This document shows, in pieces, positions 1 to 9,240 of a stretch of 64,000 nucleotides of DNA (its first letter is position 1; each line of letters opens with the position of its first letter). Source of the DNA: an uncultured Spartobacteria bacterium (GTDB lineage Bacteria > Verrucomicrobiota > Verrucomicrobiia > Chthoniobacterales > JAATET01); NCBI GenBank assembly GCA_938011325.1, contig CALLUD010000006.1:186001-250000 (forward strand). The letters run 5' to 3'. The translations under genes and the position numbers were made by a program. Below the pieces are notes generated by a model that did not search any database, was not told where the DNA came from, and saw only the letters and a list, made by a program, of their open reading frames with translations.

Positions 1-1327
1 CGTCGTCGAGGCATCGGCCGATGGGAATGTAACGAATCCCGGGAACTCCATCGAGAACCCCCGCGAGGCAACGCCAGAAATCCACCACCGTCACGGAATC
101 GCGGCCTTGCAGGAAGTCCTCCGGCCGCAACCCGCGAAATACCGCGTCCGGCGTGGTAATCAGGACGACATCCGCACCTTGCAAACACTGCTCGAGGGTG
201 TCGGCGATGAGTGTGCGATACTGCAGGATCGGCCGCGCAGTGTCGGCTGCGAGCGGATCCCAGGCGACCACCCGCAAACCGGCGTCCGCCAGCGCCAGAG
301 CCAGGGCCACACCGGGCGATTCCTCGATCACGTGCGATTGCGGCTTGTATGCGAGGCCAAGCACCGCAACCGTGTCCGCCCCTCCGATGATCGGGCGGAG
401 CTTCTCGACGAAGCGCGCCGAGAGATCGCGATTGTAGGCATCGTTCTCCCCGAGCAGTCGGCAATCCGCACCCAGCTCGTTTCCAATGAATGACAGCGCA
501 ACATTGTCGCGAGGGAAGCACGGGCCTGCGAAGCCCATTCCGCCAGTAAGATACTTGCGGCCAATTCGCGAGTCGGAGCCGAGAGCATCGGAGACCACAT
601 CGACATCGCCGCCGGGCACACGCTCGCAGAGATCCGCGAGCATGTTCGCGAAGGAAATCTTCATCGTTACGTAGCTGTTGAGCGCGATCTTCGCGATCTC
701 CGCATTCTCGATACTCATGCGGCGAATGACGGGATCCTTCACGCAAACCTTGCGATGGATCGCCTCGAGCGCATCGCCACTCCGGGAATCAAATTCGCCA
801 AGCAGGTAGAAATCCGGATTTAGAAAATCCCGGATCACCGTGCCCAACGCGATGAACTCAGGGTTGTAGCAGAGCCCGAAATCCACGCCGCAACGTTTGC
901 CGGATTCCTCCTCGAGAACAGGCAGCAGACCGTGCCGTGTCGCGCCCGGCAGCACCGTGCTCGTGAGAACAACGACGTGATAGGAATCCTTCTTCGCCAG
1001 TGCGCGGCCAATCTCGCGGAATGCGTGAACCGCGTAGCGAATCGAAAACGCACCACGCTCATCGCTTGGAGTCGGCACGATGACGAAGCTGATGTCGGAA
1101 CCAAGAACCGCCTCCTCGTGACTCAACGTCGCGCGAAGACGTTCACGATTCGCGGCGATCATTTCCTCCAGACCCGTTTCCTGCACGGGAGCCCGGCCGG
1201 CATTGACGGCCTCGACCGCCTGTGGCGAGACGTCCACACCGATCACGCGCAGCCCGCGACTGGCCATCCCCGCCGCCATGCTCGCGCCAAGTTTTCCGAG
1301 TCCGATGATTGATACGTTTTCGATCAT
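1..1327 (-). CDS. Nucleotide-sugar dehydrogenase (UDP-glucose/GDP-mannose dehydrogenase family), C-terminus cut by window edge
   Basis: Reading from the ATG at 1327 gives an open frame to the left edge of about 442 residues, so only the extreme C-terminus can be missing. The N-terminus begins MIENVSIIGLGKLGASMA, a Rossmann NAD-binding loop. The catalytic-cysteine motif GFAGPCFPRDN is present in the middle, and the C-terminal UDP-binding domain follows (AVLGLAYKPQSHVIEESPG). Enzymes of this family oxidise UDP-sugars in two NAD-dependent steps to uronic acids. Substrate (UDP-glucose, UDP-GlcNAc or UDP-ManNAc) cannot be read from sequence. It is the last visible gene of the polysaccharide locus, 5 bases downstream of the double methyltransferase gene, and would supply an acidic sugar nucleotide. 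Confidence 0.88.
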   Translation of the reverse strand, partial: MIENVSIIGLGKLGASMAAGMASRGLRVIGVDVSPQAVEAVNAGRAPVQETGLEEMIAANRERLRATLSHEEAVLGSDISFVIVPTPSDERGAFSIRYAVHAFREIGRALAKKDSYHVVVLTSTVLPGATRHGLLPVLEEESGKRCGVDFGLCYNPEFIALGTVIRDFLNPDFYLLGEFDSRSGDALEAIHRKVCVKDPVIRRMSIENAEIAKIALNSYVTMKISFANMLADLCERVPGGDVDVVSDALGSDSRIGRKYLTGGMGFAGPCFPRDNVALSFIGNELGADCRLLGENDAYNRDLSARFVEKLRPIIGGADTVAVLGLAYKPQSHVIEESPGVALALALADAGLRVVAWDPLAADTARPILQYRTLIADTLEQCLQGADVVLITTPDAVFRGLRPEDFLQGRDSVTVVDFWRCLAGVLDGVPGIRYIPIGRCLDD

Positions 1328-1332
1328 GTAAA

Positions 1333-3126
1333 TCAGCGCGCGTTAAAACGGGGATTTGACCAGCTCTGGACGCCATCCTGGAAGGAGATCACGCCGTAAG
1401 GTGTCTCGTGTTTTGCGAAACACGAATAGTCATACCGGGGCAACCATCCGTGATCGAGGAACAGGGCGCGCAAGGCGACTTCGATATCGCGCCCATGAGT
1501 TCCCACGTGCACCATGCGCGCTTTTGCATCAAGAGCCGCGATGGAGGATTCGATCACTTCGAACTCCCGACCTTGGATGTCAAAGTCGACGAGATCCAGC
1601 ACGTCAAACTCCTTGAGTATGTCATTGAATGCGGCGACTTCGACTTCGACGGCCTGATAGCCGTGGTCGAATGTCACCACCGGCAGCCCGTGATAGGTTG
1701 CCGGCTGCGCGCCCTCGACCACCTTGTCGTTCCCGGCGAGCATCTGTCCATACCAGTCCTTTGCCCGTTTCGCCGGATCCTCCGACCCTGGTTCATTGAT
1801 ATAAAAGAAAGCCGTGCCTGGTTTCGCGGCCACCGCCACCGGAAAAATGCGGAACTCCCCGTCGGTGAGTCCATTCGTTCGATAATGGGGCTCGATCCAC
1901 TGTCGGTGAGAGGGCTCCGCCTCAACGGCCGCGATCCGCAAAGGTTTCAGCCCGCGCTGCCTCGCCGCGAGCGCAGCGCGGCAGGACCACCGGCCATAAC
2001 CGGCGCCCACTTCGAGCATCGTGTAGGATCCCCGTGCCGACGCCACCGACTCGAGAACATCAATCCACTCGAAATACTCCTCGTCTCTTGCCGGAACAGG
2101 CCGCACCTTGCCACTCGGTTCCTGAACAAATTCTCCCGCCGAGTAATTCCTGTTGATGAGCGTCCCGATGAAGTCCGGCTTGAATCCCTCTGGAACAGGC
2201 CCGGAGTAAGGTTGGAACTGCGCAAAGATCGGGTGGTCATCACCTCTCGGTTCGTTCGGTGCCGGCGCCCATTCCTCCGGAGGCGGTAGAATTCCCGACG
2301 GCAGCTCCCGCTTGCGGCGTTTGCGCGCCAGGGTTTCGACACGCTTCCGCCCCTCAGGCTTGCAGGCTTGCACGAGCAGATGAACCCCCATTCTTTCCTC
2401 GAGCACAGAAAGCATTGGTCGCGACATTGAAGCGAACCAGGGCTCCAGCTCGAAAACGTCGGTCGCCTCCTTCTCTTTTTGAAAGCAGGGCAACCCCGCC
2501 TGCGCGACACGCACGACCTCATATCCCTCGAGGAGTTTTCGGATCTCGCCTCGTCCACTCGCGATGGACTCCCCCTTCTCCTTCTCAATAACTCTGGAAA
2601 TCGGCGCTTGATCCGCCTCCAGAACCTCCCACCACGATTGCTTCGCGAGAAGCATCAGGCGCAGCTCACCCGTCCTGGCAAGCAGTCGCTCAACGGCACG
2701 GCCTACGCTGGTGACAGTCGACGGCTGCTGTATGGAGCCAATCGCAATGACCAGATCGAACTCCTGATTCCGCAACGTCTCGAGATTTTCCAAAGAACCG
2801 AGATGCACCGTTCCCTCCAGCCCCTGGGACGCCAGGCGCTTTCGGGCGGCGTTCACTTCAGCCTCAGTGATCGCGACGCCTGTGTAGATGGCCCCGTGTT
2901 GGAGGAACTTCACGGCATCCAATCCCGTGCCGCATCCGAGTTCCAGCACCCGCAACCCCGCCCAGCGCTCATATTCCGCGAATCCCGAAATGTGCGGCCA
3001 CAATATGCTTCGCCGGGCTTCATCGTAGGCGAAATCGCCGGCGCCGGCACCGGAAGTCACCGCGCTGCGAAGTCGTTCTCGCGCGCGGGCGCGCTCCCAT
3101 TGCAATTCCTCGTAAGACCTCACCAT
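1333..3126 (-). CDS. Two-domain methyltransferase: SAM-dependent methyltransferase plus FkbM-family domain
   Basis: A 597-residue protein with two SAM-binding folds. The N-terminal domain has the motif I loop VLELGCGTGLDAVKFL around residue 60. The C-terminal domain has a second loop, MLEVGAGYGRWSC, near residue 370, and the FkbM-type acidic motif LVDFDIQGREFEVIESS near residue 515. The linker (about residues 250-330) is basic and proline-rich. FkbM domains O-methylate sugars or other small substrates in known cases; the acceptor here is unknown. The gene lies between a glycosyltransferase and the nucleotide-sugar dehydrogenase, so glycan methylation is the reasonable inference. The ATG at 3126 gives a typical length ahead of the first domain. 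Confidence 0.8.
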   Translation of the reverse strand: MVRSYEELQWERARARERLRSAVTSGAGAGDFAYDEARRSILWPHISGFAEYERWAGLRVLELGCGTGLDAVKFLQHGAIYTGVAITEAEVNAARKRLASQGLEGTVHLGSLENLETLRNQEFDLVIAIGSIQQPSTVTSVGRAVERLLARTGELRLMLLAKQSWWEVLEADQAPISRVIEKEKGESIASGRGEIRKLLEGYEVVRVAQAGLPCFQKEKEATDVFELEPWFASMSRPMLSVLEERMGVHLLVQACKPEGRKRVETLARKRRKRELPSGILPPPEEWAPAPNEPRGDDHPIFAQFQPYSGPVPEGFKPDFIGTLINRNYSAGEFVQEPSGKVRPVPARDEEYFEWIDVLESVASARGSYTMLEVGAGYGRWSCRAALAARQRGLKPLRIAAVEAEPSHRQWIEPHYRTNGLTDGEFRIFPVAVAAKPGTAFFYINEPGSEDPAKRAKDWYGQMLAGNDKVVEGAQPATYHGLPVVTFDHGYQAVEVEVAAFNDILKEFDVLDLVDFDIQGREFEVIESSIAALDAKARMVHVGTHGRDIEVALRALFLDHGWLPRYDYSCFAKHETPYGVISFQDGVQSWSNPRFNAR

Positions 3127-3172
3127 TTTCCGTGCACTCCTAAATCAGCTTCGCCGCGAAAGTTGTTAGCCA

Positions 3173-4621
3173 TCATTTAAACCAGCCGAACCGTTCCAGT
3201 CCGCCAAAGACCCGGCGGTATCGCGCCAGCCGCTCCCGTGTCGCCCGCAGCTTTTCCGCAAAATCGGTCACCTCGCGCCTGGCCTCGCCAAGCTGCGCCG
3301 ACAGTTCCGTGTTTCGCTCCCGTGCCGCCCGGTATTCACGACGAACCTGATCCAGCGTTTCCCTCAGCGACTTGTTCTGCTCTCCGGCACGATTCAGCTC
3401 GTCGCGCAATTTTTTGATCACTTCGCTTAACCGTGCAACGTCGCGTCGGTCATAACGCTGAACGAAGCGGGCATGGCGCAGCGGGTCGAATTCCGGCCGT
3501 AAAGCGCCGACCGACGTTCCTTCGGGCATCCCGCCAAGCTCCCCTGCGGACACCGATTGCCGCTCGGTGGCTGTGCAGACGGTTTCCGGAAGCTGCCAGT
3601 CGCGGAGCCCCCAGCGGGAGTCGTTAAATTCGAGCGGAGCTTTCCGCTCCTCCATCTCAACGAAAAACGGATGGATGAAATCGTAGTCGAACCAGCCGAT
3701 CCCGGCGGCGTCGAGCCGGTCGAACAGCGATTTCTCGGCCTCCGGCACATAGCCGGACCCCATTGCGTGCTCGATGTGATAGCAAACCGCGGGGGGCGCA
3801 AACCATGTCTCCCGAAAGCCCGCCCGGTGCGCGGCATGCACGCCGATGGAATCGATGTGCAACGAGTAATTCTCGAACTCGGCATAACCGCCGATGCGCT
3901 CCCAAGCGTCGCGGTGAAGCATCGTGAAATCTCCGCACTGTTTCATGTGCAGCCAGAGGGCGGGGATATCCGGTTTCGCCACAAGCGCCGGCGCGATAGG
4001 GTCGTCTTCGATGTCGAATTGGCCCGTCGCGCGGCCGATCTCGAGAATTTCGGATGCCGGCGCCTCCCCTTCCTGCGCCGCAGCGATCTCGGGCGGTGAC
4101 GTTCGCAGGTTTTTCCGAACGAGATGCGTGCGCGCAAATTCCATGCGCTCCTCGAGTGGAAGTCTCGGAATGCTCGAGTCAATGTCGAAGCGATCGCATC
4201 GATAAAGTCGGTCCGGGCGCAGGTCACGACGTGCAATTCGCGAAAAGAGCGGATCGGAAATGAGAATGTCGATATTCGTCGCGAGAATGAACTCCCCCCG
4301 GGCGCGGCGAATGCCGACATTCTTCGCGATCATCTGGAACAGGGGAAGCTGCCGCGAGTAACGCAAGGTCCGGTGCAGGGCCTCCGGCACCGTGATCACC
4401 CGGCATCGCGCGAACTCCCCCTGCCGGCTCCAGTCGATCGCCTCGGATAGCGGCGGCTTGTCGGCAGGCGGGTTCCACTCCACCAGCACGAGCTCTCCGG
4501 GGAGCTCATACTTCGCGCACTGCTCGAGGAACGTGTCCACGAACATCTGCGTGCGATACAGCGTATTGCCGCCGTGCTCGTCATTTCGACTGCACGCGAC
4601 GACGGAAAGATAGGGTGTCAT
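3173..4621 (-). CDS. Glycosyltransferase-like protein with C-terminal coiled coil
   Basis: A 482-residue protein. The N-terminus (TPYLSVVACSRNDEHGGN) starts like a GT-A glycosyltransferase nucleotide-binding strand, and ATNIDILISDP around residue 115 fits the acidic (DxD-like) region that binds the metal and sugar nucleotide. After a globular part, the last 90 or so residues (from about 395) are highly charged and heptad-like, a long coiled coil ending in RYRRVFGGLERFGWFK. The same RYRRVF string appears near the N-terminus of the next small gene, which suggests the two proteins associate. The enzyme probably acts at the inner membrane or in the cytoplasm on the locus polysaccharide. Donor and acceptor cannot be predicted. 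Confidence 0.68.
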   Translation of the reverse strand: MTPYLSVVACSRNDEHGGNTLYRTQMFVDTFLEQCAKYELPGELVLVEWNPPADKPPLSEAIDWSRQGEFARCRVITVPEALHRTLRYSRQLPLFQMIAKNVGIRRARGEFILATNIDILISDPLFSRIARRDLRPDRLYRCDRFDIDSSIPRLPLEERMEFARTHLVRKNLRTSPPEIAAAQEGEAPASEILEIGRATGQFDIEDDPIAPALVAKPDIPALWLHMKQCGDFTMLHRDAWERIGGYAEFENYSLHIDSIGVHAAHRAGFRETWFAPPAVCYHIEHAMGSGYVPEAEKSLFDRLDAAGIGWFDYDFIHPFFVEMEERKAPLEFNDSRWGLRDWQLPETVCTATERQSVSAGELGGMPEGTSVGALRPEFDPLRHARFVQRYDRRDVARLSEVIKKLRDELNRAGEQNKSLRETLDQVRREYRAARERNTELSAQLGEARREVTDFAEKLRATRERLARYRRVFGGLERFGWFK

Positions 4622-4634
4622 TCAGAAACCGCGC

Positions 4635-4973
4635 TCACTGCGCGGAAGTGACGCGCGCCAGCTCCTGGCGCAATCGCTCGATCTCCTCACGGGCCTCTCG
4701 CAGCTGCGCCTCCATTGCCTCCAGCTTTCCATTGGTGGTGGCAAGCTCCACCGCGGAGATATTCATGAGCTGGTTCGTCTTTTGCAGCTCCATGGTCAGT
4801 CCCTCGACCTGATTGGCCCGCTTCATCAGCTCGGTGACGCCGAACAGAATCGCGTTCTGGTTCTCGAAGTGCACGGGAACGGAGTTTGCGCGCCGCGATT
4901 CCTCCAGCACGTTCACCGCGTAGTCGAACACGCGGCGGTAACGTTCGATCGCAGCCTTGATTTTGCTCCACAT
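4635..4973 (-). CDS. Small coiled-coil protein of the polysaccharide locus, function unknown
   Basis: A 112-residue protein with no catalytic motif. It begins MWSKIKAAIERYRRVFDYAV; residues 50-110 form an almost continuous charged heptad region (about LEAMEAQLREAREEIERLR) predicted to be a coiled coil. No membrane segment or signal peptide is seen. It lies 13 bases upstream of the glycosyltransferase with a coiled-coil tail and 3 bases downstream of the glycosyltransferase-FkbM gene, so it is co-transcribed with both. The shared RYRRVF string supports a scaffold or chain-length-ruler-like role, but this is inference. I do not recognise a named family. Confidence 0.65.
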   Translation of the reverse strand: MWSKIKAAIERYRRVFDYAVNVLEESRRANSVPVHFENQNAILFGVTELMKRANQVEGLTMELQKTNQLMNISAVELATTNGKLEAMEAQLREAREEIERLRQELARVTSAQ

Positions 4974-4976
4974 ACT

Positions 4977-6932
4977 CTACTCCTCCTCCAGCAGGCCCTT
5001 TCGCAAAAACAGGACGTCCTTCTGGACCAGGCGGCCGTCCTCCGGCAGGCGCCATCCGCCACATTCGTCGAAATACCGGAAGCCAAGCGAATCCATCAGC
5101 GCCAGCATCTCGGGGAAGATCTTCGCGTGCGGAGCGAATCGCTTGAGGCTCAATTCAAGCATCACGCCATCCACCTTCTCGAGCAGCGCGGTCGCCCCCG
5201 CGAGCACCTGATGCTCGGCACATTGAACGTCGATCTTGAGAAGGCCGCGCCCCGTGATCTGCAGCTCCTCCGCGATCTGGTCGAGCGTCTTCACCTCGAC
5301 ATCGATCGGCTTCGATTCGCTCACCGCATCCTGCATCAGGCTGCTGCTGAAAAGATCCTCGGAGACGTGAAAGGTCGCCTTCCCCGGCTGGTCGCTTACC
5401 GCCGCCTGCACGATTTCGAACTCCGGGTGTCGCTCGAAAAACCAGTTCGTTTGCGCGCGGTGCAGTTCGAAAAGCGGTTCGACGAGGATCTTTCGGGCGT
5501 CGGGGAAGATTCGCGAAATGAGATCCGAAAACACGCCGGTCGACGCGCCGACATCGAAGAAAAAGTCGGGGCGATATCCCAGCCGCGCGAGCCGCCGATA
5601 GGGGAAATACGATTCGTGCAGGCCATGGAAGAGATCGGGAGGCGCGGGCGGCTCGATCCATCCCGACGGATTGCCACTGCCACCGAGATGCTTCTCGAAG
5701 CGATCATCAGCCGGAAACCGCTGCTCGATCGTTTTCCAAATCCAGTCGGCAATGCCTTCGTCGGAAAAGAACTTCGCGTTGCGCGCGGCATTCTCCCGAT
5801 ACAAACGCTGATTCTCCGGCTGCAGGACGCGATCGACCGCCGCCGTGACAGCCGCACTGTCATACGGGCAGACGATGCCCACATCGAAATTCTTCACGAA
5901 CCGGCTGGACGCGGACTTCTCGCTGCCGATGACGATCATCGGGAGGTTTCCCGCAGCGACACTCGTCACAAGACGGGTCGGGATGCTGTATTTCGCGAGC
6001 CAGTCCTCCTTGTCGTCGGGCGACGACGGGAGCAGGCCAAACGCATACTGGCGCATCATCGCGCACACCTCGGCGTCCGGCAGGGAGCCTTTGAAATGAA
6101 TACCATCCCTGGCAAGCTCTCCATCCTCGAAATTCACGAACTTGCCGGCGTTGCCATACCAGTCGATCTCCACGCCGGCATCGCGAATCACGTGACGAAT
6201 CTCCGCGAGCCATTCCGCGTTCCAGATGTTGCCGAGCAGGATGCCCCGGCGGCCATGGGTGATCTTTTCGGCGGCGACCGGCTCCGACATCAACTCCCGC
6301 GCCGGCACGAGGGGCGGCAGGAGATAGCACTTGATCCCGAACTTCGCCTCGTAGGCGTCCCGCATCTCGGGAGAAATCGCGAAGACCGCGTGCGATTTCT
6401 CGAAGGCACTGCGCAATACGGCATCGGGAATGCGATGGTTCGTGAGGTTCTGGTCATCCATCACGTAGACGGCCATCGGCACGCCCCGCGATTCGGCCAC
6501 CGCCATCGAAACGTAAAGGTCCTCCGCCGAGAAGGGCACGCAAAGAACCCGGCGCACCTTATAGGGCTGCATCGCCTCCAGCGCCTTCTGATACATCTTC
6601 GGACGCGAAACCTGCCACCCGTTGACGAATAGCTGGATGACGCCAAAATCATTCACCGGGTAGGCGTTGCACGTCCAGATCTGCATGATGCGCCGCCAGT
6701 CGGGGAACATCCGTTTGATGAGGATGCCCGTGCCGTGGAGGTCGTTCACCTCGACGTGGGTGACGATGAGATCGAGTTCCAGCTCGGTGAGTTCCCGCAC
6801 CGCGGCGTATTCCGTCTGCTCCGTGAGGAGTTTGGAATCCATCTTGGGCGCCGGCTTTTCGGCGTGAACCAGATCGTTGAGATAAACGCGCAGCTTCGCC
6901 GAGCGGTCGGTCAATTGGGCAAGTTGACTCAT
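4977..6932 (-). CDS. Glycosyltransferase fused to FkbM-family methyltransferase
   Basis: A 651-residue two-part protein. Residues 1-400 resemble a GT-B glycosyltransferase: an N-terminal Rossmann-like part and a C-terminal nucleotide-binding part with GRRGILLGNIWNAEWLAEIRH, HFKGSLPDAEVCAMMRQYAFGLLPS and a glycine-rich stretch before EKSASSRFVKNFDVG. A proline-rich linker (about 430) leads to an FkbM-type methyltransferase: FFFDVGASTGVFSDLI near residue 456 and LLKIDVQCAEHQVLAG near residue 567. The natural reading is that the chain is extended and then methylated by one polypeptide. It lies about 110 bases after the sulfotransferase genes and 3 bases before the coiled-coil gene. Confidence 0.78.
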   Translation of the reverse strand: MSQLAQLTDRSAKLRVYLNDLVHAEKPAPKMDSKLLTEQTEYAAVRELTELELDLIVTHVEVNDLHGTGILIKRMFPDWRRIMQIWTCNAYPVNDFGVIQLFVNGWQVSRPKMYQKALEAMQPYKVRRVLCVPFSAEDLYVSMAVAESRGVPMAVYVMDDQNLTNHRIPDAVLRSAFEKSHAVFAISPEMRDAYEAKFGIKCYLLPPLVPARELMSEPVAAEKITHGRRGILLGNIWNAEWLAEIRHVIRDAGVEIDWYGNAGKFVNFEDGELARDGIHFKGSLPDAEVCAMMRQYAFGLLPSSPDDKEDWLAKYSIPTRLVTSVAAGNLPMIVIGSEKSASSRFVKNFDVGIVCPYDSAAVTAAVDRVLQPENQRLYRENAARNAKFFSDEGIADWIWKTIEQRFPADDRFEKHLGGSGNPSGWIEPPAPPDLFHGLHESYFPYRRLARLGYRPDFFFDVGASTGVFSDLISRIFPDARKILVEPLFELHRAQTNWFFERHPEFEIVQAAVSDQPGKATFHVSEDLFSSSLMQDAVSESKPIDVEVKTLDQIAEELQITGRGLLKIDVQCAEHQVLAGATALLEKVDGVMLELSLKRFAPHAKIFPEMLALMDSLGFRYFDECGGWRLPEDGRLVQKDVLFLRKGLLEEE

Positions 6933-7043
6933 GAAAAAACGACGGCGTCGAAGGGCGGGACGGACCCGCGTTCATAGAAATGGTTCATCGGAATCAAGCG
7001 CACCAGCAAAAGATGTTCATGAGAAGGGGGCGACTCCCCTCCG

Positions 7044-8519
7044 TCAAGGCTCGACCGTCGCCATGTCAGCGTGTCGGTAGATTTCCAGATCCAGCGCATT
7101 CCGCGATTGGAAGATTTCAAGGGTCTCCGCAGACAGGCATCCCCGGAGCGAATCGCCCGAACGGCGCGGGTTTTCGTGGGGCAGCGTGCGCGACCGCAGT
7201 TGCGGGAGAACCGCCCTCGCCCGCCGCACCGTAATGGAATCGGGTGCCTGCGCGAGCTGTCGCTCCATCGCATCGAGCAGCCGGGGCAGCGATTCGTGAT
7301 GCTTTTCCGCAACTCCAATGAAGAAATAGCGGCCCAGCACGGCATCCATGTTCTCGCGCGTGCAACCAAGGCGCTCGGCGATCGGGTTGTTCATTCGGCG
7401 CACGTATTCATCCACCGAGGCGTAAAGCTCGGGATCGGCCGCCACGACTTCGGGGTAGCGCTCCGTGACGTGGAGAAAATTCGAAATGGCGGTATCGAGC
7501 GGATTGCGCAGGTAGGTGAAGATCTTGAAACGCGGGTTCGCCCAGATCTCCGGATACCGCCGCTGGAGCAGGAAGTCGCCGTGGCATAGATGCCCGGCAA
7601 AAATCGTGTCGGCGGTCAGCCGCGAGGTATCGACCGGTGTGTCCCGAATGACTCCCTCGACGTCGAGAAAGCGCGTGTGGTCCTCGACCATCGAGAACCC
7701 GCCGGCGAGCAGCACGCGAAGACTCGAGCCATAGGATTTCGGCAGGTGATTGAAAACAAACGCCGGTTCGTCCGCCGCGGCGGGCGTTGAACTCGTCGCG
7801 ATCTTTCGCAGAATCGGCCATTGACGCCGGCGGCGATGCGCGCGTTCGCGGCTGGCTTCGAACAACTCGTAGTCCGCGCGATTCTGTCGCCGGAAAATTC
7901 GCAGGGTCCCCTCATCGATCTGGATGGCCTCCGCGGGGGCAGCAGGAAACTCGCGGGCGCATTTCTCGGGCGCCTCAACCAGTGCCTGCAGCAGACGCTT
8001 CGCGCGCCGATCGGTCGTCCATTCAGACAGCCGGGCGGCGAGGTGGGCGAGCCCTTCGGGGTCGTCGCTCGCGACCGCATCGAAATCCTTCGCCGAGACG
8101 CGACGCCTCCCCAGTGCCTCCGCCAACGCCTGGCTGATCGAGTTCGTCCGCGATCGCAGAAAATGCCCAAGCGTCGAAAACCGTGCAGGTTTTCGCGCCG
8201 GCAGATCCGGCTGAGTTTCGAGAAGATGCCGATAAACCCGCGCCTGGGCGATCAGCGGATCCTCGATGGCGGCAATGCGAAACGCCTTCGGGTGTCGCGC
8301 GAGTTCCGGGTATCGCTTCCTGAGCGAGTAATCCCCCTGAAACGAACCGGCGAGCACGGCATCGTCGCCCAGAAGCGATTCCGGCAGCGCCAGCGTGGCA
8401 AACGCCTCGCGATTTCCGAGCAACGGAACGTCCTCGCGATAGCAAAAGACCGCCCGAAGGAGCCGGCCGAGCGCCTCGGCCCGCACACCAGGCGGCTGCA
8501 AAAACAGGAGAGGAGGCAC
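7044..8519 (-). CDS. Sulfotransferase-family protein with an internally duplicated domain (N-copy eroded)
   Basis: A 491-residue protein. The C-terminal half (from about residue 240) has sulfotransferase landmarks: a PAPS 5'-phosphosulfate loop (VFNHLPKSYGSSLRVLL) and a 3'-phosphate motif (FTYLRNPLDTAISNFLH). The N-terminal half repeats the same layout in decayed form: LLFLQPPGVRAEALGRLL for the loop, GDYSLRKRYPELARHPKAF matching GDFLLQRRYPEIWANPRF, and IEDPLIAQARVYRHL for the 3' motif, without the conserved Lys and Arg. Both halves end with related tails (IFRRQNRADYELFEAS and IFQSRNALDLEIYRHAD). Only the C-terminal copy is expected to be catalytic. The ATG at 8519 is the only start covering both copies. 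It follows the 8548-9234 sulfotransferase gene by 28 bases. Confidence 0.78.
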   Translation of the reverse strand: MPPLLFLQPPGVRAEALGRLLRAVFCYREDVPLLGNREAFATLALPESLLGDDAVLAGSFQGDYSLRKRYPELARHPKAFRIAAIEDPLIAQARVYRHLLETQPDLPARKPARFSTLGHFLRSRTNSISQALAEALGRRRVSAKDFDAVASDDPEGLAHLAARLSEWTTDRRAKRLLQALVEAPEKCAREFPAAPAEAIQIDEGTLRIFRRQNRADYELFEASRERAHRRRRQWPILRKIATSSTPAAADEPAFVFNHLPKSYGSSLRVLLAGGFSMVEDHTRFLDVEGVIRDTPVDTSRLTADTIFAGHLCHGDFLLQRRYPEIWANPRFKIFTYLRNPLDTAISNFLHVTERYPEVVAADPELYASVDEYVRRMNNPIAERLGCTRENMDAVLGRYFFIGVAEKHHESLPRLLDAMERQLAQAPDSITVRRARAVLPQLRSRTLPHENPRRSGDSLRGCLSAETLEIFQSRNALDLEIYRHADMATVEP

Positions 8520-8547
8520 GCCGCGTCAGGGTCTCCGCCCGGAACAC

Positions 8548-9234
8548 TCAGCTTCGCTCCGGGAGCGGGGTGCCGAGCTGTTCGAGATGGCGCTCCTTCA
8601 GCATCTTGAGCGCCTCGTCGTAGAGCGCGTAATCAACCGGGTTTTGCTCGCGGAAGAGCTTTCTTGTTTCCTCCGAAATCTCGTAGGGCTTGCGCGGCGT
8701 GGCATTCACGCGAGCCACATTCGGCGCGGGACGGCCGATCACCTTCGCGAGGACGTTCACCGAGGGCTGAAGATACTCGGCGACGGAAACGAAGAGAAAC
8801 GTCTCGAGAAATTCACGATACGGCTGACCGCCGTAGCCGAGATGGTGCGCCATGGGATTGCGGAACTTGCGCAGCTGGTCCTCGACGTTGGGCAGCGTCT
8901 CCTTTCCCTGGCGCTGACGATAAAAATACGCGGAGATCGCCCGCTCCATCGGGTCGCGCAGCAGCGTGACGATCGGAATGTTCCACTTCGCAATCGCGTC
9001 GCCGTAACGCTCGCGCGGCCGGATGCCATCGTGAATGAGGTGTCCGCAGATCAGCGTGTCGCCAGGCAACGCGTCGACATCCACCTTGTTTGCGACGAAG
9101 GCATCCCACTCCGGCGTGTTCTTTTTGGGCGGCTTCTCGAGAATCAGCTCGAAGCCCATTTCGCGCCAGGCCAGGCGGAACGACTGCCCCGCACATTTCG
9201 GGACGTGTTGGTAAATGACAATCTTCTTACTCAT
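8548..9234 (-). CDS. Sulfotransferase-family protein
   Basis: A 228-residue single-domain protein of the group that begins with an IPK-type loop (IVIYQHVPKCAGQSF at residues 4-18). The lysine should contact the 5'-phosphosulfate of PAPS. The 3'-phosphate motif is intact: VTLLRDPMERAISAYFYRQR, with the Arg and Ser in register. The family transfers sulfate from PAPS to hydroxyl groups of glycans. The C-terminal signature KLFREQNPVDYALYDEALK matches the other tandem paralogues. It starts 6 bases downstream of the preceding paralogue and is clearly co-transcribed with it. No signal peptide is seen, so cytoplasmic action before export fits the ABC exporter of the locus. Confidence 0.85.
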   Translation of the reverse strand: MSKKIVIYQHVPKCAGQSFRLAWREMGFELILEKPPKKNTPEWDAFVANKVDVDALPGDTLICGHLIHDGIRPRERYGDAIAKWNIPIVTLLRDPMERAISAYFYRQRQGKETLPNVEDQLRKFRNPMAHHLGYGGQPYREFLETFLFVSVAEYLQPSVNVLAKVIGRPAPNVARVNATPRKPYEISEETRKLFREQNPVDYALYDEALKMLKERHLEQLGTPLPERS

Positions 9235-9240
9235 GATTTA

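Noticed and set aside
4782..6632. A 616-residue plus-strand frame
   Set aside because: It is antisense to the glycosyltransferase-FkbM gene and shows no family pattern; GC-rich codon use produces such shadows throughout the window.
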